Origin: an uncultured Campylobacter sp.
GTDB lineage: Bacteria > Campylobacterota > Campylobacteria > Campylobacterales > Campylobacteraceae
Reading direction: 5' to 3'
DNA length: 17,932 nt
Assembly (NCBI GenBank): GCA_900772495.1
Contig: CAAHEJ010000055.1
Span: forward strand, 1 to 17,932
A program made the position numbers and the translations under genes. Under the pieces are notes generated by a model. That model searched no databases. It saw nothing but the letters and a program-made list of their open reading frames with translations, and had not been told where the DNA came from. Of this stretch, positions 1-7,140 are shown piece after piece; position 1 is the stretch's first letter, and each line of letters starts with the position of its first letter.

Positions 1-1069
1 CCTTGCCGCCGTAGTTTTCGATGAGTTTGTGCATATCAAAAAGCACAAGTTTTTCTTCTTTTGCTAGCTCGTAAATCGCCTTTTGCACGCGGTAAAAGTC
101 AGGGTGCAGCTCAAAAGCCTCATTTACCTTGTATGTGATAGTGGGCGGGGATATTAAGATAATGCTTGTGTTGGGATTTGAAGCATAAAGCAAGGCGATG
201 AGTTTTTTGTAGCTTTGCTTAAAATGCGTTTCGTCAAACTCGCCTATTAAGGCGTCATTTGAGCCATAAGCAAGCACGACAATGTCGCTTTTGAGTAAAT
301 TCAACTCTTGCAAAAATAAATCCTTATCCCAACGAAGCCACAAATCAGATTTCGCTCCATTTATGCCGAGTGTATCGAGTATCGCGCCCTCTTTGTCGCT
401 TGTGATAAAAAAGCCACCTAGCAAAATGCCCTTATCCACAGCGTTTATGCTAAGCGGAAAGTGCAAATTTACAAGCGTAGCGTGCGTCCATTTGTCTTTT
501 TTAGGGCTTTTGAGACGAAAAATTTTGCCCTTTGCGTCTGTGATAATGAGCGCGTCATTTGTGTGCGGGCTTTGAAACAAAATGCCAAATGAAAATTCGC
601 CCTCTTTAATGCTGTCTAAATTTACAAACGCGCCCGCTTTGGCGGACTTGGCGATAACACCACCCATAGGAAAATCCTTTGCACCGTTTCCGTCCGCGTT
701 GCTCTTGGAATTTAAAATCTCAAAATGCTTGCTTGTGTATTGTAACGGCACAACTTGATGATACTTTGGTTGCAACGGATACGCAAAACCTACCGCATTT
801 GTGGCTATGTGCGTTCGCAGGCGCGATGAGAAAAAATCAGCCGCCATATGCGAGTCGCCAAAAATGCGTATGTGCTTGTCTTTTTTGGCGAAATTTGATT
901 TTAAAAGCGTGAAATTCAGCTCATCGGTAAAATTTAAAAGTGCATTTTGAGGTGCGTTTATCGTTGTCGGCGTGCTTTTAGTGCGTTTTATGGGCTTGTT
1001 TAAGCTCACGCACGCACTCACAAAAAAAAGCCCCACACAAAGCAAAAGCGCAAGATGTAGCTTTTTCAC
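1..1069 (-). CDS. ape1: Peptidoglycan O-acetylesterase Ape1-like lipoprotein (3' end cut by window edge)
   Basis: Reading frame on the minus strand with a GTG start at 1069; 356 codons are visible and the C-terminus lies beyond the left edge. The N-terminus is a lipoprotein signal (hydrophobic residues 6-17, lipobox V-S-A-C with Cys20). An SGNH-hydrolase block I (GDSH, residues 71-74, nucleophile Ser73) and block III (GSND, 269-272) are present; the catalytic Asp/His of block V would lie off the window. Nearly 200 residues separate blocks I and III, which matches the Ape1 family, where a CBM35-like domain is inserted into the SGNH fold. The start overlaps the patB stop by 4 nt (GTGA) and has GAGG 7 nt upstream, so it is probably translationally coupled. 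Expected role: removal of O-acetyl groups from MurNAc in the periplasm. The family fit is good; the exact name rests on gene order patA-patB-ape1. Confidence 0.8.
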   Translation of the reverse strand, partial: MKKLHLALLLCVGLFFVSACVSLNKPIKRTKSTPTTINAPQNALLNFTDELNFTLLKSNFAKKDKHIRIFGDSHMAADFFSSRLRTHIATNAVGFAYPLQPKYHQVVPLQYTSKHFEILNSKSNADGNGAKDFPMGGVIAKSAKAGAFVNLDSIKEGEFSFGILFQSPHTNDALIITDAKGKIFRLKSPKKDKWTHATLVNLHFPLSINAVDKGILLGGFFITSDKEGAILDTLGINGAKSDLWLRWDKDLFLQELNLLKSDIVVLAYGSNDALIGEFDETHFKQSYKKLIALLYASNPNTSIILISPPTITYKVNEAFELHPDFYRVQKAIYELAKEEKLVLFDMHKLIENYGGK

Positions 1070-2028
1070 GGCGTAACCTCACTCAGCCTATCTAAAAGCA
1101 AGCGCGACATTATCTTTGCTCCGCGCGGGTTAAAATGCACCCCATCATCAGCGCGCACCTTAATGCTTTTGTTGTTTTCATCTCTTATGTAGCTTGAATA
1201 CTCCGTCCCGCCGCTTAAAGCCTGTGCTGTTTGGATAAAAATTTCGCTGTTTTTGTCGCTTTCTTCTTTGAAAATGTCGTTGATGACTTGAATTTTAGCA
1301 TTGAGCGTTTGCCTTTTCACAGGCGGTATCTCATACCAAAGCACCTTTGCGCCGTATTCTTTGGCGATTTGCAAAATCTCATCAACCCTTTGAGCGTAAA
1401 TTTCTTTCCATTCCTCTGAGTTAAAGGCGTAGAATTTGCCCTTTACAGGTATGTCCCACGGGTCGTTTGCGCCTAAAAGCACGACAAGGTATTTGAGCTT
1501 TTCGTTGCCAGCAAGGCTCAGCTGCACGGCTTTTGCCCAGTCAAAATAGCTCTTATACGCAAGCCCCGTGTTTTGTTTGCTTAAATTTGTGCTTTTTATG
1601 CCGCGTTTTTTTAAGTCCTTGCTCAAAGCTAGTGCTACGCCTTGCATCATAGAATCCCCGATGAGTAAAAATTCTTCATTCTCTTTTATGTCAAGTTTTT
1701 GTGGGCTTGGCGGTGGCGGCACAGGGCGATAAATGCCGTATTCATCATAAAACTGCGGTTTTGGCGGTGGGGTGTTTTGCGGTAAGGATTTGTTGTTTTC
1801 TAAACTCTTTAAAAGCTCGTAATTTACCTCAAATTCATCATTCATCAGCACCGTGCGGATTTGCTCTAACTTCACCTTAAAGCCGTTTGCTTCGTCTAAA
1901 ATCTCGCTGTTTAACGAAAAATCAATATGATAGCGTTGCTGTAAATACGCGCCTATGCTTTTGTTCATCACAAAGCACACCAGCAAAAACGCCATCATTA
2001 TCACAAAGAAAAATTTCGACCTGCTCAT
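1066..2028 (-). CDS. patB: Peptidoglycan O-acetyltransferase PatB-like SGNH protein
   Basis: A 320-residue protein with one N-terminal membrane anchor (about residues 5-22), then a periplasmic region with a proline-rich linker (about residues 88-112, including PPPP) and an SGNH domain: GDS at 124-126 (Ser126), GAND at 186-189, and D-G-V-H at 295-298 as the Asp/His pair. I chose the ATG at 2028 because GAGAG lies about 8 nt upstream and it begins 1 nt after the patA stop; an ATG at 2043 or 2079 would extend the ORF but has no ribosome site. PatB proteins transfer acetyl groups, exported by PatA, to C6 of MurNAc. Position between an MBOAT gene and an Ape1-like gene supports PatB over a plain esterase. 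The protein is membrane-anchored rather than lipidated, unlike its downstream neighbour. Confidence 0.82.
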   Translation of the reverse strand: MSRSKFFFVIMMAFLLVCFVMNKSIGAYLQQRYHIDFSLNSEILDEANGFKVKLEQIRTVLMNDEFEVNYELLKSLENNKSLPQNTPPPKPQFYDEYGIYRPVPPPPSPQKLDIKENEEFLLIGDSMMQGVALALSKDLKKRGIKSTNLSKQNTGLAYKSYFDWAKAVQLSLAGNEKLKYLVVLLGANDPWDIPVKGKFYAFNSEEWKEIYAQRVDEILQIAKEYGAKVLWYEIPPVKRQTLNAKIQVINDIFKEESDKNSEIFIQTAQALSGGTEYSSYIRDENNKSIKVRADDGVHFNPRGAKIMSRLLLDRLSEVTP

Positions 2029-2029
2029 C

Positions 2030-3406
2030 TTAAAAACTCTCATAAATGAATTGTGGAATGCCATTTGGCATAAAGGCAAAAATCAAAAGCAAGATAAAAG
2101 CGAGTATAAAGGGCTTTAAAAGCAATGGCGTTATGCTTAAAATTTTCACACAATGTGCCTTAAAATTCACAAATAAAGGATAAACGATAAAAAGTGCGCC
2201 AAAGCCCGCAAAGGCGTAAATGTCCTTATACTCCACAGGCATAAAAAAGTTATCAACGCAGGCTTTTAGGTATTCAGCCGCACCAGCAAAGTTGGGATAA
2301 TAAAAAAATATCCACGCAAAGGTTATAAAATGAAAGGTGATAAAGGTGCTTAAATAAGGAATTTTGCTTAAATTTACGCGCTTTGCGACAAGGGGCAAAT
2401 GCAAAAACACCACGCCAAGCCCGTGTAAAAGCCCCCAAATAAAGAAATTTAGCGTGTTGCCGTGCCAAATGCCAGAAAGCACAAAGGCGATGAGTAAATT
2501 CGCATAAGTTCGCATTCTGCCCTTTTTGCTACCGCCAAGTGGTATGTAAATATAATCCCTTATGAAAGTGGAAAGGCTAATGTGCCATCTCGTCCAAAAT
2601 TCGCGCAAATTTTTAGACAAATAAGGCATATTGAAATTTGGGGGAAGATTAAAGCCAAGCATTAGCGCAAAGGCACAAACTAAATCCACATAACCGCTAA
2701 AATCACAATAAATTTGCACGCTAAACGCATAAATAGCGCACAAAAGCTCTAAAAAGTTAAAAGCGGCAGGGTTTGAAAGGATTTCTTTTGAGTAAATGCC
2801 TAAATAATTAGCGATGAGCACCTTTTTGACTATGCCAAAAAGCAACAAAACGATGATTAAATTTGCGTTTTTAAACTCTCTTTTTTGATGAATTTGCTCG
2901 AAAAAAAACTCACTTCGCATAATAGGACCCATCAAAAGCGTAGGGAAAAATGACAAATAAGTGGCTAAATTTAGGAATGTTTCTATCTTTTTGTTTTTAT
3001 AAACGCTCACTAGATAAGTGATAGAAGCAAAGGTATAAAAGCTAATGCCGATAGGAAAGATAATGTCAGCATTTAAGTAACCAAAACCAAAAAAGGCTAA
3101 AAAGGCATCAAAGCTGTCTTTGATACTTGGAAAATACTTGAAAAAGCATAAATTCAAAATCGCAAAGGCAAGACAAGCCATAAAAATGTTCTTTTTTTGA
3201 CGCACGAAGATGAGAAGCGCGAAATAATGGATAAAAAAGGTATAAACAAAAAGCACAAGCGCGAAATAAGGGTTGATGAGCATGTAGATGAGATACGAAA
3301 AGCACAGCACAAGGACATTTTGCGTAAGATACCTTTCTTTAAACGCCCAATACACCGCGAAAAACACTATCATCATAATGCTAAATTCTAGTGAGAAATA
3401 GCTCAT
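2030..3406 (-). CDS. patA: MBOAT-family acetyl exporter PatA
   Basis: A 458-residue polytopic membrane protein of the MBOAT family (AlgI/DltB/PatA branch). Visible signatures are PIGISFYTF (118-126), the loop FWTRWHISLSTFIRDY (270-285) with YIPLGG following, then WHG (314-316) and the conserved His of LLHG (328), the usual MBOAT active-site histidine. PatA moves acetyl groups from a cytoplasmic donor across the inner membrane to PatB. The start ATG at 3406 has AAGG 6 nt upstream. The stop is 1 nt before the patB start, so patA-patB-ape1 form one operon running leftward from a promoter near 3436-3441. AlgI-like alginate acetylation is an alternative in other genomes but no alginate genes are present. 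Confidence 0.88.
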   Translation of the reverse strand: MSYFSLEFSIMMIVFFAVYWAFKERYLTQNVLVLCFSYLIYMLINPYFALVLFVYTFFIHYFALLIFVRQKKNIFMACLAFAILNLCFFKYFPSIKDSFDAFLAFFGFGYLNADIIFPIGISFYTFASITYLVSVYKNKKIETFLNLATYLSFFPTLLMGPIMRSEFFFEQIHQKREFKNANLIIVLLLFGIVKKVLIANYLGIYSKEILSNPAAFNFLELLCAIYAFSVQIYCDFSGYVDLVCAFALMLGFNLPPNFNMPYLSKNLREFWTRWHISLSTFIRDYIYIPLGGSKKGRMRTYANLLIAFVLSGIWHGNTLNFFIWGLLHGLGVVFLHLPLVAKRVNLSKIPYLSTFITFHFITFAWIFFYYPNFAGAAEYLKACVDNFFMPVEYKDIYAFAGFGALFIVYPLFVNFKAHCVKILSITPLLLKPFILAFILLLIFAFMPNGIPQFIYESF

Positions 3407-3435
3407 TTTGCACCTTGAAAAAATAATAAAAGCAA

Positions 3436-3441
3436 ATTATA
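3436..3441 (-). promoter_or_regulatory. -10 box of the patA-patB-ape1 promoter
   Basis: A perfect TATAAT on the minus strand, 30 nt before the patA start, with transcription predicted to begin near 3429. Upstream there is no -35 box but T/A-rich tracts, as is usual for sigma70 promoters of Campylobacter. Confidence 0.55.
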
Positions 3442-3505
3442 ATACTTTGTGGCTTAGTTTTTGTTGAATTTTTATTTTTTAAGCCTAAATTCATAAAAAT
3501 TTTAA

Positions 3506-3511
3506 TACAAT
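3506..3511 (+). promoter_or_regulatory. Possible plus-strand promoter facing the CDF gene
   Basis: TACAAT preceded by several T-rich tracts, the Campylobacter sigma70 pattern, pointing rightward into the 3' end of the minus-strand transporter gene. It is followed by a 28-codon reading frame starting ATG at 3538 and ending TAG at 3622-3624, which has only a poorly placed ribosome site and no recognisable similarity. It could make an antisense or 3'-overlapping RNA; the peptide itself is doubtful. Confidence 0.3.
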
Positions 3512-3572
3512 GTGTTTTTTTGTAGGGTAAAAACAAAATGGATATCTATAAACGCTTTATTGTAAGTCGCAT

Positions 3573-4700
3573 TCACAGCCACTTTGGATTTGAAGTCCAG
3601 CTTACCGAAAGCCAAATTTTATAGCTTGGTATGTCAAGTGCCTTTTCTATCTCTTCACGGATTTTATCCAAATCCCCCACAGAGCGTTCAAAGTCCTTTT
3701 GCACAAGGATATTTATCTCCACCATAAAAAAGCGCCCTGATTTTGCCGTGTGCGTGTCATAGTCGCTAAAACCATACTTTTGGCTAAGCTGTTCCATTAT
3801 CTGTGTGATTTTATCATCAAGTTCGCGTGGCGCAAGCATTACCAAATCCTTAAAATTCGCCACAGCGATTTTAAACGGGCTTACGCAAAGAGCGAGCGAA
3901 AGGGTAGCCAGCAAAAACGGGTCGATATAACGCGATAAATTTTGCGTTATATTTTGCCAAAATTCAGTATCCGCACCAAAAAATGTTCCAAAGCCGAGCG
4001 TGTCGTTAAAAAACACGCCAAAAAAATTCGTGCCACTAGTTTCAAACGCTCCCAAAAGCCCACTCGCACACACATATATCACGCCAAAAGCTATGAGTGC
4101 GCCCATATACAGCACGCAATCGATTTTCCACTCTATGTTATCGACTTTGATTAAATCAGATTCTAAAATTTTAGCCGCAAAGCTCGTGTAGCCAAAGAGC
4201 GCAAGGCAAAACACAAAGGCAAAGCCGCTATACACCGCCGCACCGCCTAAATGCACTTCATAACCACCGCTGATAATGCTAGAAAAGGCGTTTATAAAGG
4301 CATAAACACACACAAATATCAGCACAAGGGACTTGAAAAGATTTACCATAGGCTCAAAGCGCATATAACCAAATTGAAAATTCTCATCATCGTCCTTGTA
4401 AATGTAGCGTGAAGTAACCACGCTCAAAGCCCCAAGCCCTACACTCACGAGCGAAACAAAGCCGTCAAACACCACAGCAAGGCTTTTTACAGCCACGCCA
4501 AAACCTATGCCAAAAATCGCTAAAAAAAGCGCGCTCATCATCGAAATTTGAAGCACGCGTTGCTCTTTGGCGCTTTGCACCTGAAAGCCAGCATTTGAAA
4601 TTTGAGCTTTGTAATCCCGCACGCGCTTCATATAGCCTTGTTTAAAGGGCATTACCTTGCTAAAAGGCGAGTTAAGCGGCTTTTTGTCGTCATTTAACAT
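3573..4700 (-). CDS. Cation diffusion facilitator (CDF) family-like membrane transporter
   Basis: A 375-residue protein with an N-terminal cytoplasmic stretch of about 50 residues, several membrane helices from about residue 53 onward, the CDF signature FGYMRFEPM (110-118) between the second and third helices, and a C-terminal cytoplasmic domain of about 90 residues (CDF dimerisation domain). CDF proteins export Zn, Fe, Mn or other divalent cations against protons. The metal site is unusual: aligned with YiiP, the two helix-2 aspartates correspond to Val82 and Ser86, and the helix-5 His/Asp pair to Glu190/Asp194. Transport of ordinary divalent metals is therefore uncertain. The start ATG at 4700 has AAGGAA 5 nt upstream and its own promoter; it is separate from patA. 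Confidence 0.75.
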   Translation of the reverse strand: MLNDDKKPLNSPFSKVMPFKQGYMKRVRDYKAQISNAGFQVQSAKEQRVLQISMMSALFLAIFGIGFGVAVKSLAVVFDGFVSLVSVGLGALSVVTSRYIYKDDDENFQFGYMRFEPMVNLFKSLVLIFVCVYAFINAFSSIISGGYEVHLGGAAVYSGFAFVFCLALFGYTSFAAKILESDLIKVDNIEWKIDCVLYMGALIAFGVIYVCASGLLGAFETSGTNFFGVFFNDTLGFGTFFGADTEFWQNITQNLSRYIDPFLLATLSLALCVSPFKIAVANFKDLVMLAPRELDDKITQIMEQLSQKYGFSDYDTHTAKSGRFFMVEINILVQKDFERSVGDLDKIREEIEKALDIPSYKIWLSVSWTSNPKWL

Positions 4701-4723
4701 AGTTTTCCTTAAATTTTTTCGCC

Positions 4724-4729
4724 ATTATA
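4724..4729 (-). promoter_or_regulatory. -10 box of the CDF-like gene
   Basis: A perfect TATAAT on the minus strand, 23 nt before the start codon, preceded by TTTTTTG. Transcription is predicted to start near 4717. Confidence 0.5.
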
Positions 4730-4878
4730 ACAAAAAATGCTAATTGTTACTTAAAGTTACTTGCGATAAGATAGCGCAAAAAGCCAAATTCACGCAATCA
4801 AACACGAATTTTTTGCCAAATGAGACAAAAAACGAATGAAAAATTTACAATATCTTACAAATTTATGAGAAAATATAT

Positions 4879-4884
4879 TATAAT
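4879..4884 (+). promoter_or_regulatory. -10 box of the ParA-like gene
   Basis: TATAAT 18 nt before the ATG at 4903. A start near 4891 leaves a leader of about 12 nt that is just long enough for the AAGGAGA ribosome site. The 200 nt between the CDF gene and this gene hold the two divergent promoters and nothing else I recognise. Confidence 0.5.
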
Positions 4885-4902
4885 TTCATTTAAGGAGAGA
4901 CG

Positions 4903-5631
4903 ATGAGTAAAAAGCAAGCCTATATCATCACCGTAGCAAACCAAAAAGGCGGCAGTGGCAAAAGCACGGTCGTAGTCAATCTTGCCATCAAGCTGCTAGG
5001 GCTTGGCAAGGTGCTTGTGATGGACACTGACCCGCAAAAAAGCATAGAGAGTTTTACAAATATCCGCGAGGGCGACACAGGCAAGGATTTGCCGCATTTT
5101 ACGCTCTCAAACCGCACGGGCAATATCGCCGAGTCCTTAAAGCAGTTTATCGAGCTTTATGATTTTATCATCATCGACACAGGAGGCATTGACAGCCAAG
5201 AGTCGCGCAAGGCTATGCTTTACGCAGATGCTGTTATACTGCCAAGCACGGCATCTCAATTTGACGCAGCCGTGCTAGAAACGATGCTGCAAACCATCAC
5301 GCAAATCAAAGATATCAACGATGATATGAAAATCTGCATTTTGATGAACAAAATCAGCACAAATGTCTTTTTGGATAAGGATTTGCTTGATTATAAAAAG
5401 GGTGTCGAGCGAATTCAACATAAGCTTGGTTTGAAGGATGATTTTTTCTTGCTTGACGGCGTTTTAAAAGACAGAATCGCCTACAAAAGAGCAGTTAGCG
5501 AGGGCTTAGGTATCACAGAATACAGCGACACCAAAGCTAGGGTTGAATTTGAAGAGTTTTTTGCTGAATTTGCGATGAGCGTGAATTTGCCATTTAACAT
5601 TTCAAATTCTAAATCAAAAAGCGAGTGTTAA
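4903..5631 (+). CDS. ParA/Soj-family ATPase, orphan
   Basis: A 242-residue P-loop ATPase of the ParA/MinD superfamily. The deviant Walker A motif KGGSGKST is at residues 15-22 with the signature Lys15, Walker A' Asp is Asp41 (VMDTDPQ) and Walker B ends at Asp92 (FIIIDTGG). There is no N-terminal DNA-binding domain, so it resembles the short type Ib ParA (Soj/ParF size). No ParB with a KorB/Spo0J domain follows, hence it is not the chromosomal parAB pair. The next gene, 110 nt downstream on the same strand, encodes a basic protein with a probable ribbon-helix-helix end, the kind of partner found with type Ib ParA. It may position a DNA element or a protein cargo on the nucleoid. ATPase family is certain, cargo unknown. 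AAGGAGA precedes the start. Confidence 0.85.
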   Translation: MSKKQAYIITVANQKGGSGKSTVVVNLAIKLLGLGKVLVMDTDPQKSIESFTNIREGDTGKDLPHFTLSNRTGNIAESLKQFIELYDFIIIDTGGIDSQESRKAMLYADAVILPSTASQFDAAVLETMLQTITQIKDINDDMKICILMNKISTNVFLDKDLLDYKKGVERIQHKLGLKDDFFLLDGVLKDRIAYKRAVSEGLGITEYSDTKARVEFEEFFAEFAMSVNLPFNISNSKSKSEC

Positions 5632-5687
5632 GCCCTGCAAATGAGCCTTTGGGCGTGTTTGCGTGCTTAAAACAAGCTTTTTTGGAC

Positions 5688-5715
5688 TTTTAGCTCAAGG
5701 CGATGAGCGATAAAA
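5688..5715. repeat. Imperfect inverted repeat ahead of the basic RHH gene
   Basis: Arms TTTTA-GCTCA and TGAGC-GA-TAAAA around a 6-nt centre, 26 nt before the start at 5742. It lies where an operator or a centromere-like site for the downstream RHH-type protein could sit. A weak GCTT/AAGC stem followed by six Ts (5665-5683) just upstream may end part of the ParA transcript. Function is inferred from position only. Confidence 0.35.
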
Positions 5716-5741
5716 GCTGAATTTACCACAAAGGAAACACA

Positions 5742-6185
5742 ATGAAAGACAAAATTTCAAAAATCGACAAACTCGAAAACAGCCACAAGGCACAAGCCAT
5801 CATCAAAGAGGCGCAAAGTGCTAGCGTAGCGACAAAGAGCGCAAATCCGCAAAAGAAAAAGCCCGCAAAAAGCACCTTTGCAAAGCCCGCACCCAAAAAA
5901 AATGCGCCCTTAAAGTCAAACAAAGCCACGCAAAAAAAGGCTGAAAAAGCAAACAAAAAGGCTTTAAAAGGAGCTTCAAAAAGCCCGCAAAAAGCAAGCG
6001 CAAAAAGTGGGCAAAAAAGCCTAACGCTTGGCGTCATCACCATAAGTGCGGACACGAAAAAGCTGGCTAAAATCGAAACATTTTTTGCTAAATTTATCAA
6101 AAATACCAAAGATAAGAACGAATTCATCGAGGCTGCGATAATGCGCCATATCAAAAAATGCAAGAAAAAATTTAAGAAAAACTAA
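5742..6185 (+). CDS. Lys/Ala-rich basic protein with probable C-terminal ribbon-helix-helix domain
   Basis: A 147-residue, strongly basic protein. Residues about 28-92 are a low-complexity Lys/Ala/Pro/Ser tail like that of histone H1-like bacterial proteins. Residues about 95-140 fit a ribbon-helix-helix fold: strand LGVITISAD, helix TKKLAKIETFFAKF, then a second helix beginning KDKNEFIEAAIMRHIKK. It ends in a Lys cluster. It follows an orphan ParA ATPase on the same strand with 110 nt between them and has AAGGAA ahead of the ATG. Known type Ib partition systems pair ParA with a small RHH protein that binds DNA and stimulates the ATPase; the long H1-like tail is not usual for these and could add nonspecific DNA binding. 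The fold is read by eye, and the link to ParA rests on position. Confidence 0.65.
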   Translation: MKDKISKIDKLENSHKAQAIIKEAQSASVATKSANPQKKKPAKSTFAKPAPKKNAPLKSNKATQKKAEKANKKALKGASKSPQKASAKSGQKSLTLGVITISADTKKLAKIETFFAKFIKNTKDKNEFIEAAIMRHIKKCKKKFKKN

Positions 6186-6281
6186 GCCAAATTCGCTTTT
6201 AAAACAAGGACATTTAAAGGGCTAAAATGATGAATTTATCAGCAAAATAAAGCAAATTTCTTGCTTAAATGTGAGGCGATA

Positions 6282-6725
6282 ATGCAAGACTTTGAGAAAA
6301 AGCAGCTTTTGCAAAAGGCGAAAAATGTCGCTATTTTGGGGCTTAGCCCAGATGAGAGTAAGGCGAGCAATGTCGTGGCGCGCTATCTCATCGCACAAGG
6401 CTTTAATGTAATCCCCATTTACCCGCGCTCAAACGGCGAAATTTTAGGGCGCAAGGCTTATGCGAGTTTGCAAGAAGCGTTTAGCGATGAGGCTTTGAGC
6501 GAATGCGGAGAAATTGACATTTTAAATGTTTTTCGCAAAAGCGAGGCGTTGCAAGCGGTGGCAAATGAGGTTTTGCGCCTTAAAAACAAGCCAAAATGCG
6601 TGTGGGTTCAGCTAGGACTTTTTAATGAAAACGCAAAAGCCATTTGCGAAAATGCGGGGATTTTGTATGAGGAAAATTCTTGCATAAAACTTGAATTTCA
6701 AAGGCTTTTTGGCAAGGCAAATTAA
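6282..6725 (+). CDS. CoA-binding domain protein (YccU-like)
   Basis: A 147-residue single-domain protein of the CoA-binding Rossmann family. Recognisable parts are NVAILGLSPDESKASN near the N-terminus (nucleotide loop), VIPIYPRS, the middle segment EIDILNVFRKSE, and WVQLGLFNENA toward the end, all typical of YccU-type proteins. I placed the start at the ATG at 6282, which has GAGG 5 nt upstream; a TTG at 6261 in the same frame has no ribosome site. The family binds acyl-CoA and its cellular role is not established. It stands alone between the basic RHH gene and a noncoding region. Confidence 0.82.
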   Translation: MQDFEKKQLLQKAKNVAILGLSPDESKASNVVARYLIAQGFNVIPIYPRSNGEILGRKAYASLQEAFSDEALSECGEIDILNVFRKSEALQAVANEVLRLKNKPKCVWVQLGLFNENAKAICENAGILYEENSCIKLEFQRLFGKAN

Positions 6726-6828
6726 GGCTTTGCGTAAATTTTTGTGAATTTAAAAGGGCTTTTTGATAAAATGCTTTGATTTTGCGCCTTTAAATTTTTG
6801 CCCCTTGATTTTCAGTTTGTGAATTTGA

Positions 6829-6834
6829 TACAAT
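6829..6834 (+). promoter_or_regulatory. -10 box of the candidate structured RNA
   Basis: TACAAT preceded by TTTGTGAATTTGA. The predicted start, 4-7 nt downstream, falls on the first bases of the closing stem of the RNA structure (6838), which is the main reason to believe both. Confidence 0.5.
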
Positions 6835-6837
6835 GCC

Positions 6838-6967
6838 TTTATCAGAGTTTGCAATAGTGGAGCTTTCAGTGTGTGCGGATGGCTCATAACTGAGCGACTT
6901 TGCCACTTCTGCTTTTTGCACACGAGAGCCATAAGGGAGTGGGTCTAATCCTTGCAATTCTTATAAA
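6838..6967 (+). ncRNA. Structured small RNA, 6S RNA-like candidate
   Basis: About 130 nt that fold into a rod. The 5' end 6838-6854 (beginning TTTATCAGAG) pairs with the 3' end 6952-6967 in a stem of about 15 pairs with one mismatch and one bulge. An asymmetric internal bubble follows (5' side 6855-6861, 3' side 6930-6951). A distal arm forms from GCTTTC (6862-6867) with GAGAGC (6924-6929) and GTGTGC (6871-6876) with GCACAC (6918-6923), and contains a hairpin GCTCA-TAAC-TGAGC (6882-6895). A closing stem, large central bubble and distal arm are the plan of 6S RNA, which sequesters RNA polymerase. SRP RNA, tmRNA and RNase P signature sequences are absent. It is somewhat short for 6S, and no U-tract terminator is seen, so the 3' end would need processing. 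That it is a structured RNA is more certain than its name. Confidence 0.5.
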
Positions 6968-7070
6968 ATTTCATCAAAGCCGTAGAAAAAGAAGTGATAA
7001 AAGCGTGGTTTTGTGGAGTGAAAACGCATAAATGTCGCTAAATGTTTGCTTAATAAATTTAAGCAACAGC

Positions 7071-7140
7071 GCAAGATAAAGCAAGATGGCGCAAAGCAAC
7101 GCAAGATAATGCAAAAGAGCGCAAACAAAGGCACGCTTGC
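7071..7140. repeat. Degenerate 10-bp tandem repeat starting with GCA
   Basis: Seven consecutive 10-bp blocks all begin with GCA; the first six begin GCAA, and three share GCAAGAT (7071, 7081, 7101). The period is close to one DNA helical turn. It lies between the candidate RNA and trxA, and its last blocks overlap the trxA terminator. Confidence 0.55.

Noticed and set aside
282..912. Plus-strand frames of 97 and 77 codons at the left edge
   Set aside because: The minus strand here has an uninterrupted Ape1-like frame with family motifs, so these are shadows.
3538..3624. 28-codon frame as a real protein, or the same area as a tRNA
   Set aside because: No convincing ribosome site or similarity, and no cloverleaf or T-loop sequence can be formed.
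4746..4760. GTTAC repeated as GTTAC-5 nt-GTTAC near the CDF promoter, a possible fourth regulon site
   Set aside because: The two halves are in direct, not inverted, orientation, and the centre is about 29 nt from the -10 end, compared with 34 for the three true copies.
5723..6163. Long minus-strand open frame rich in Phe and Leu
   Set aside because: It is the complement of the Lys-rich coding region of the basic RHH protein; it has no ribosome site or domain.
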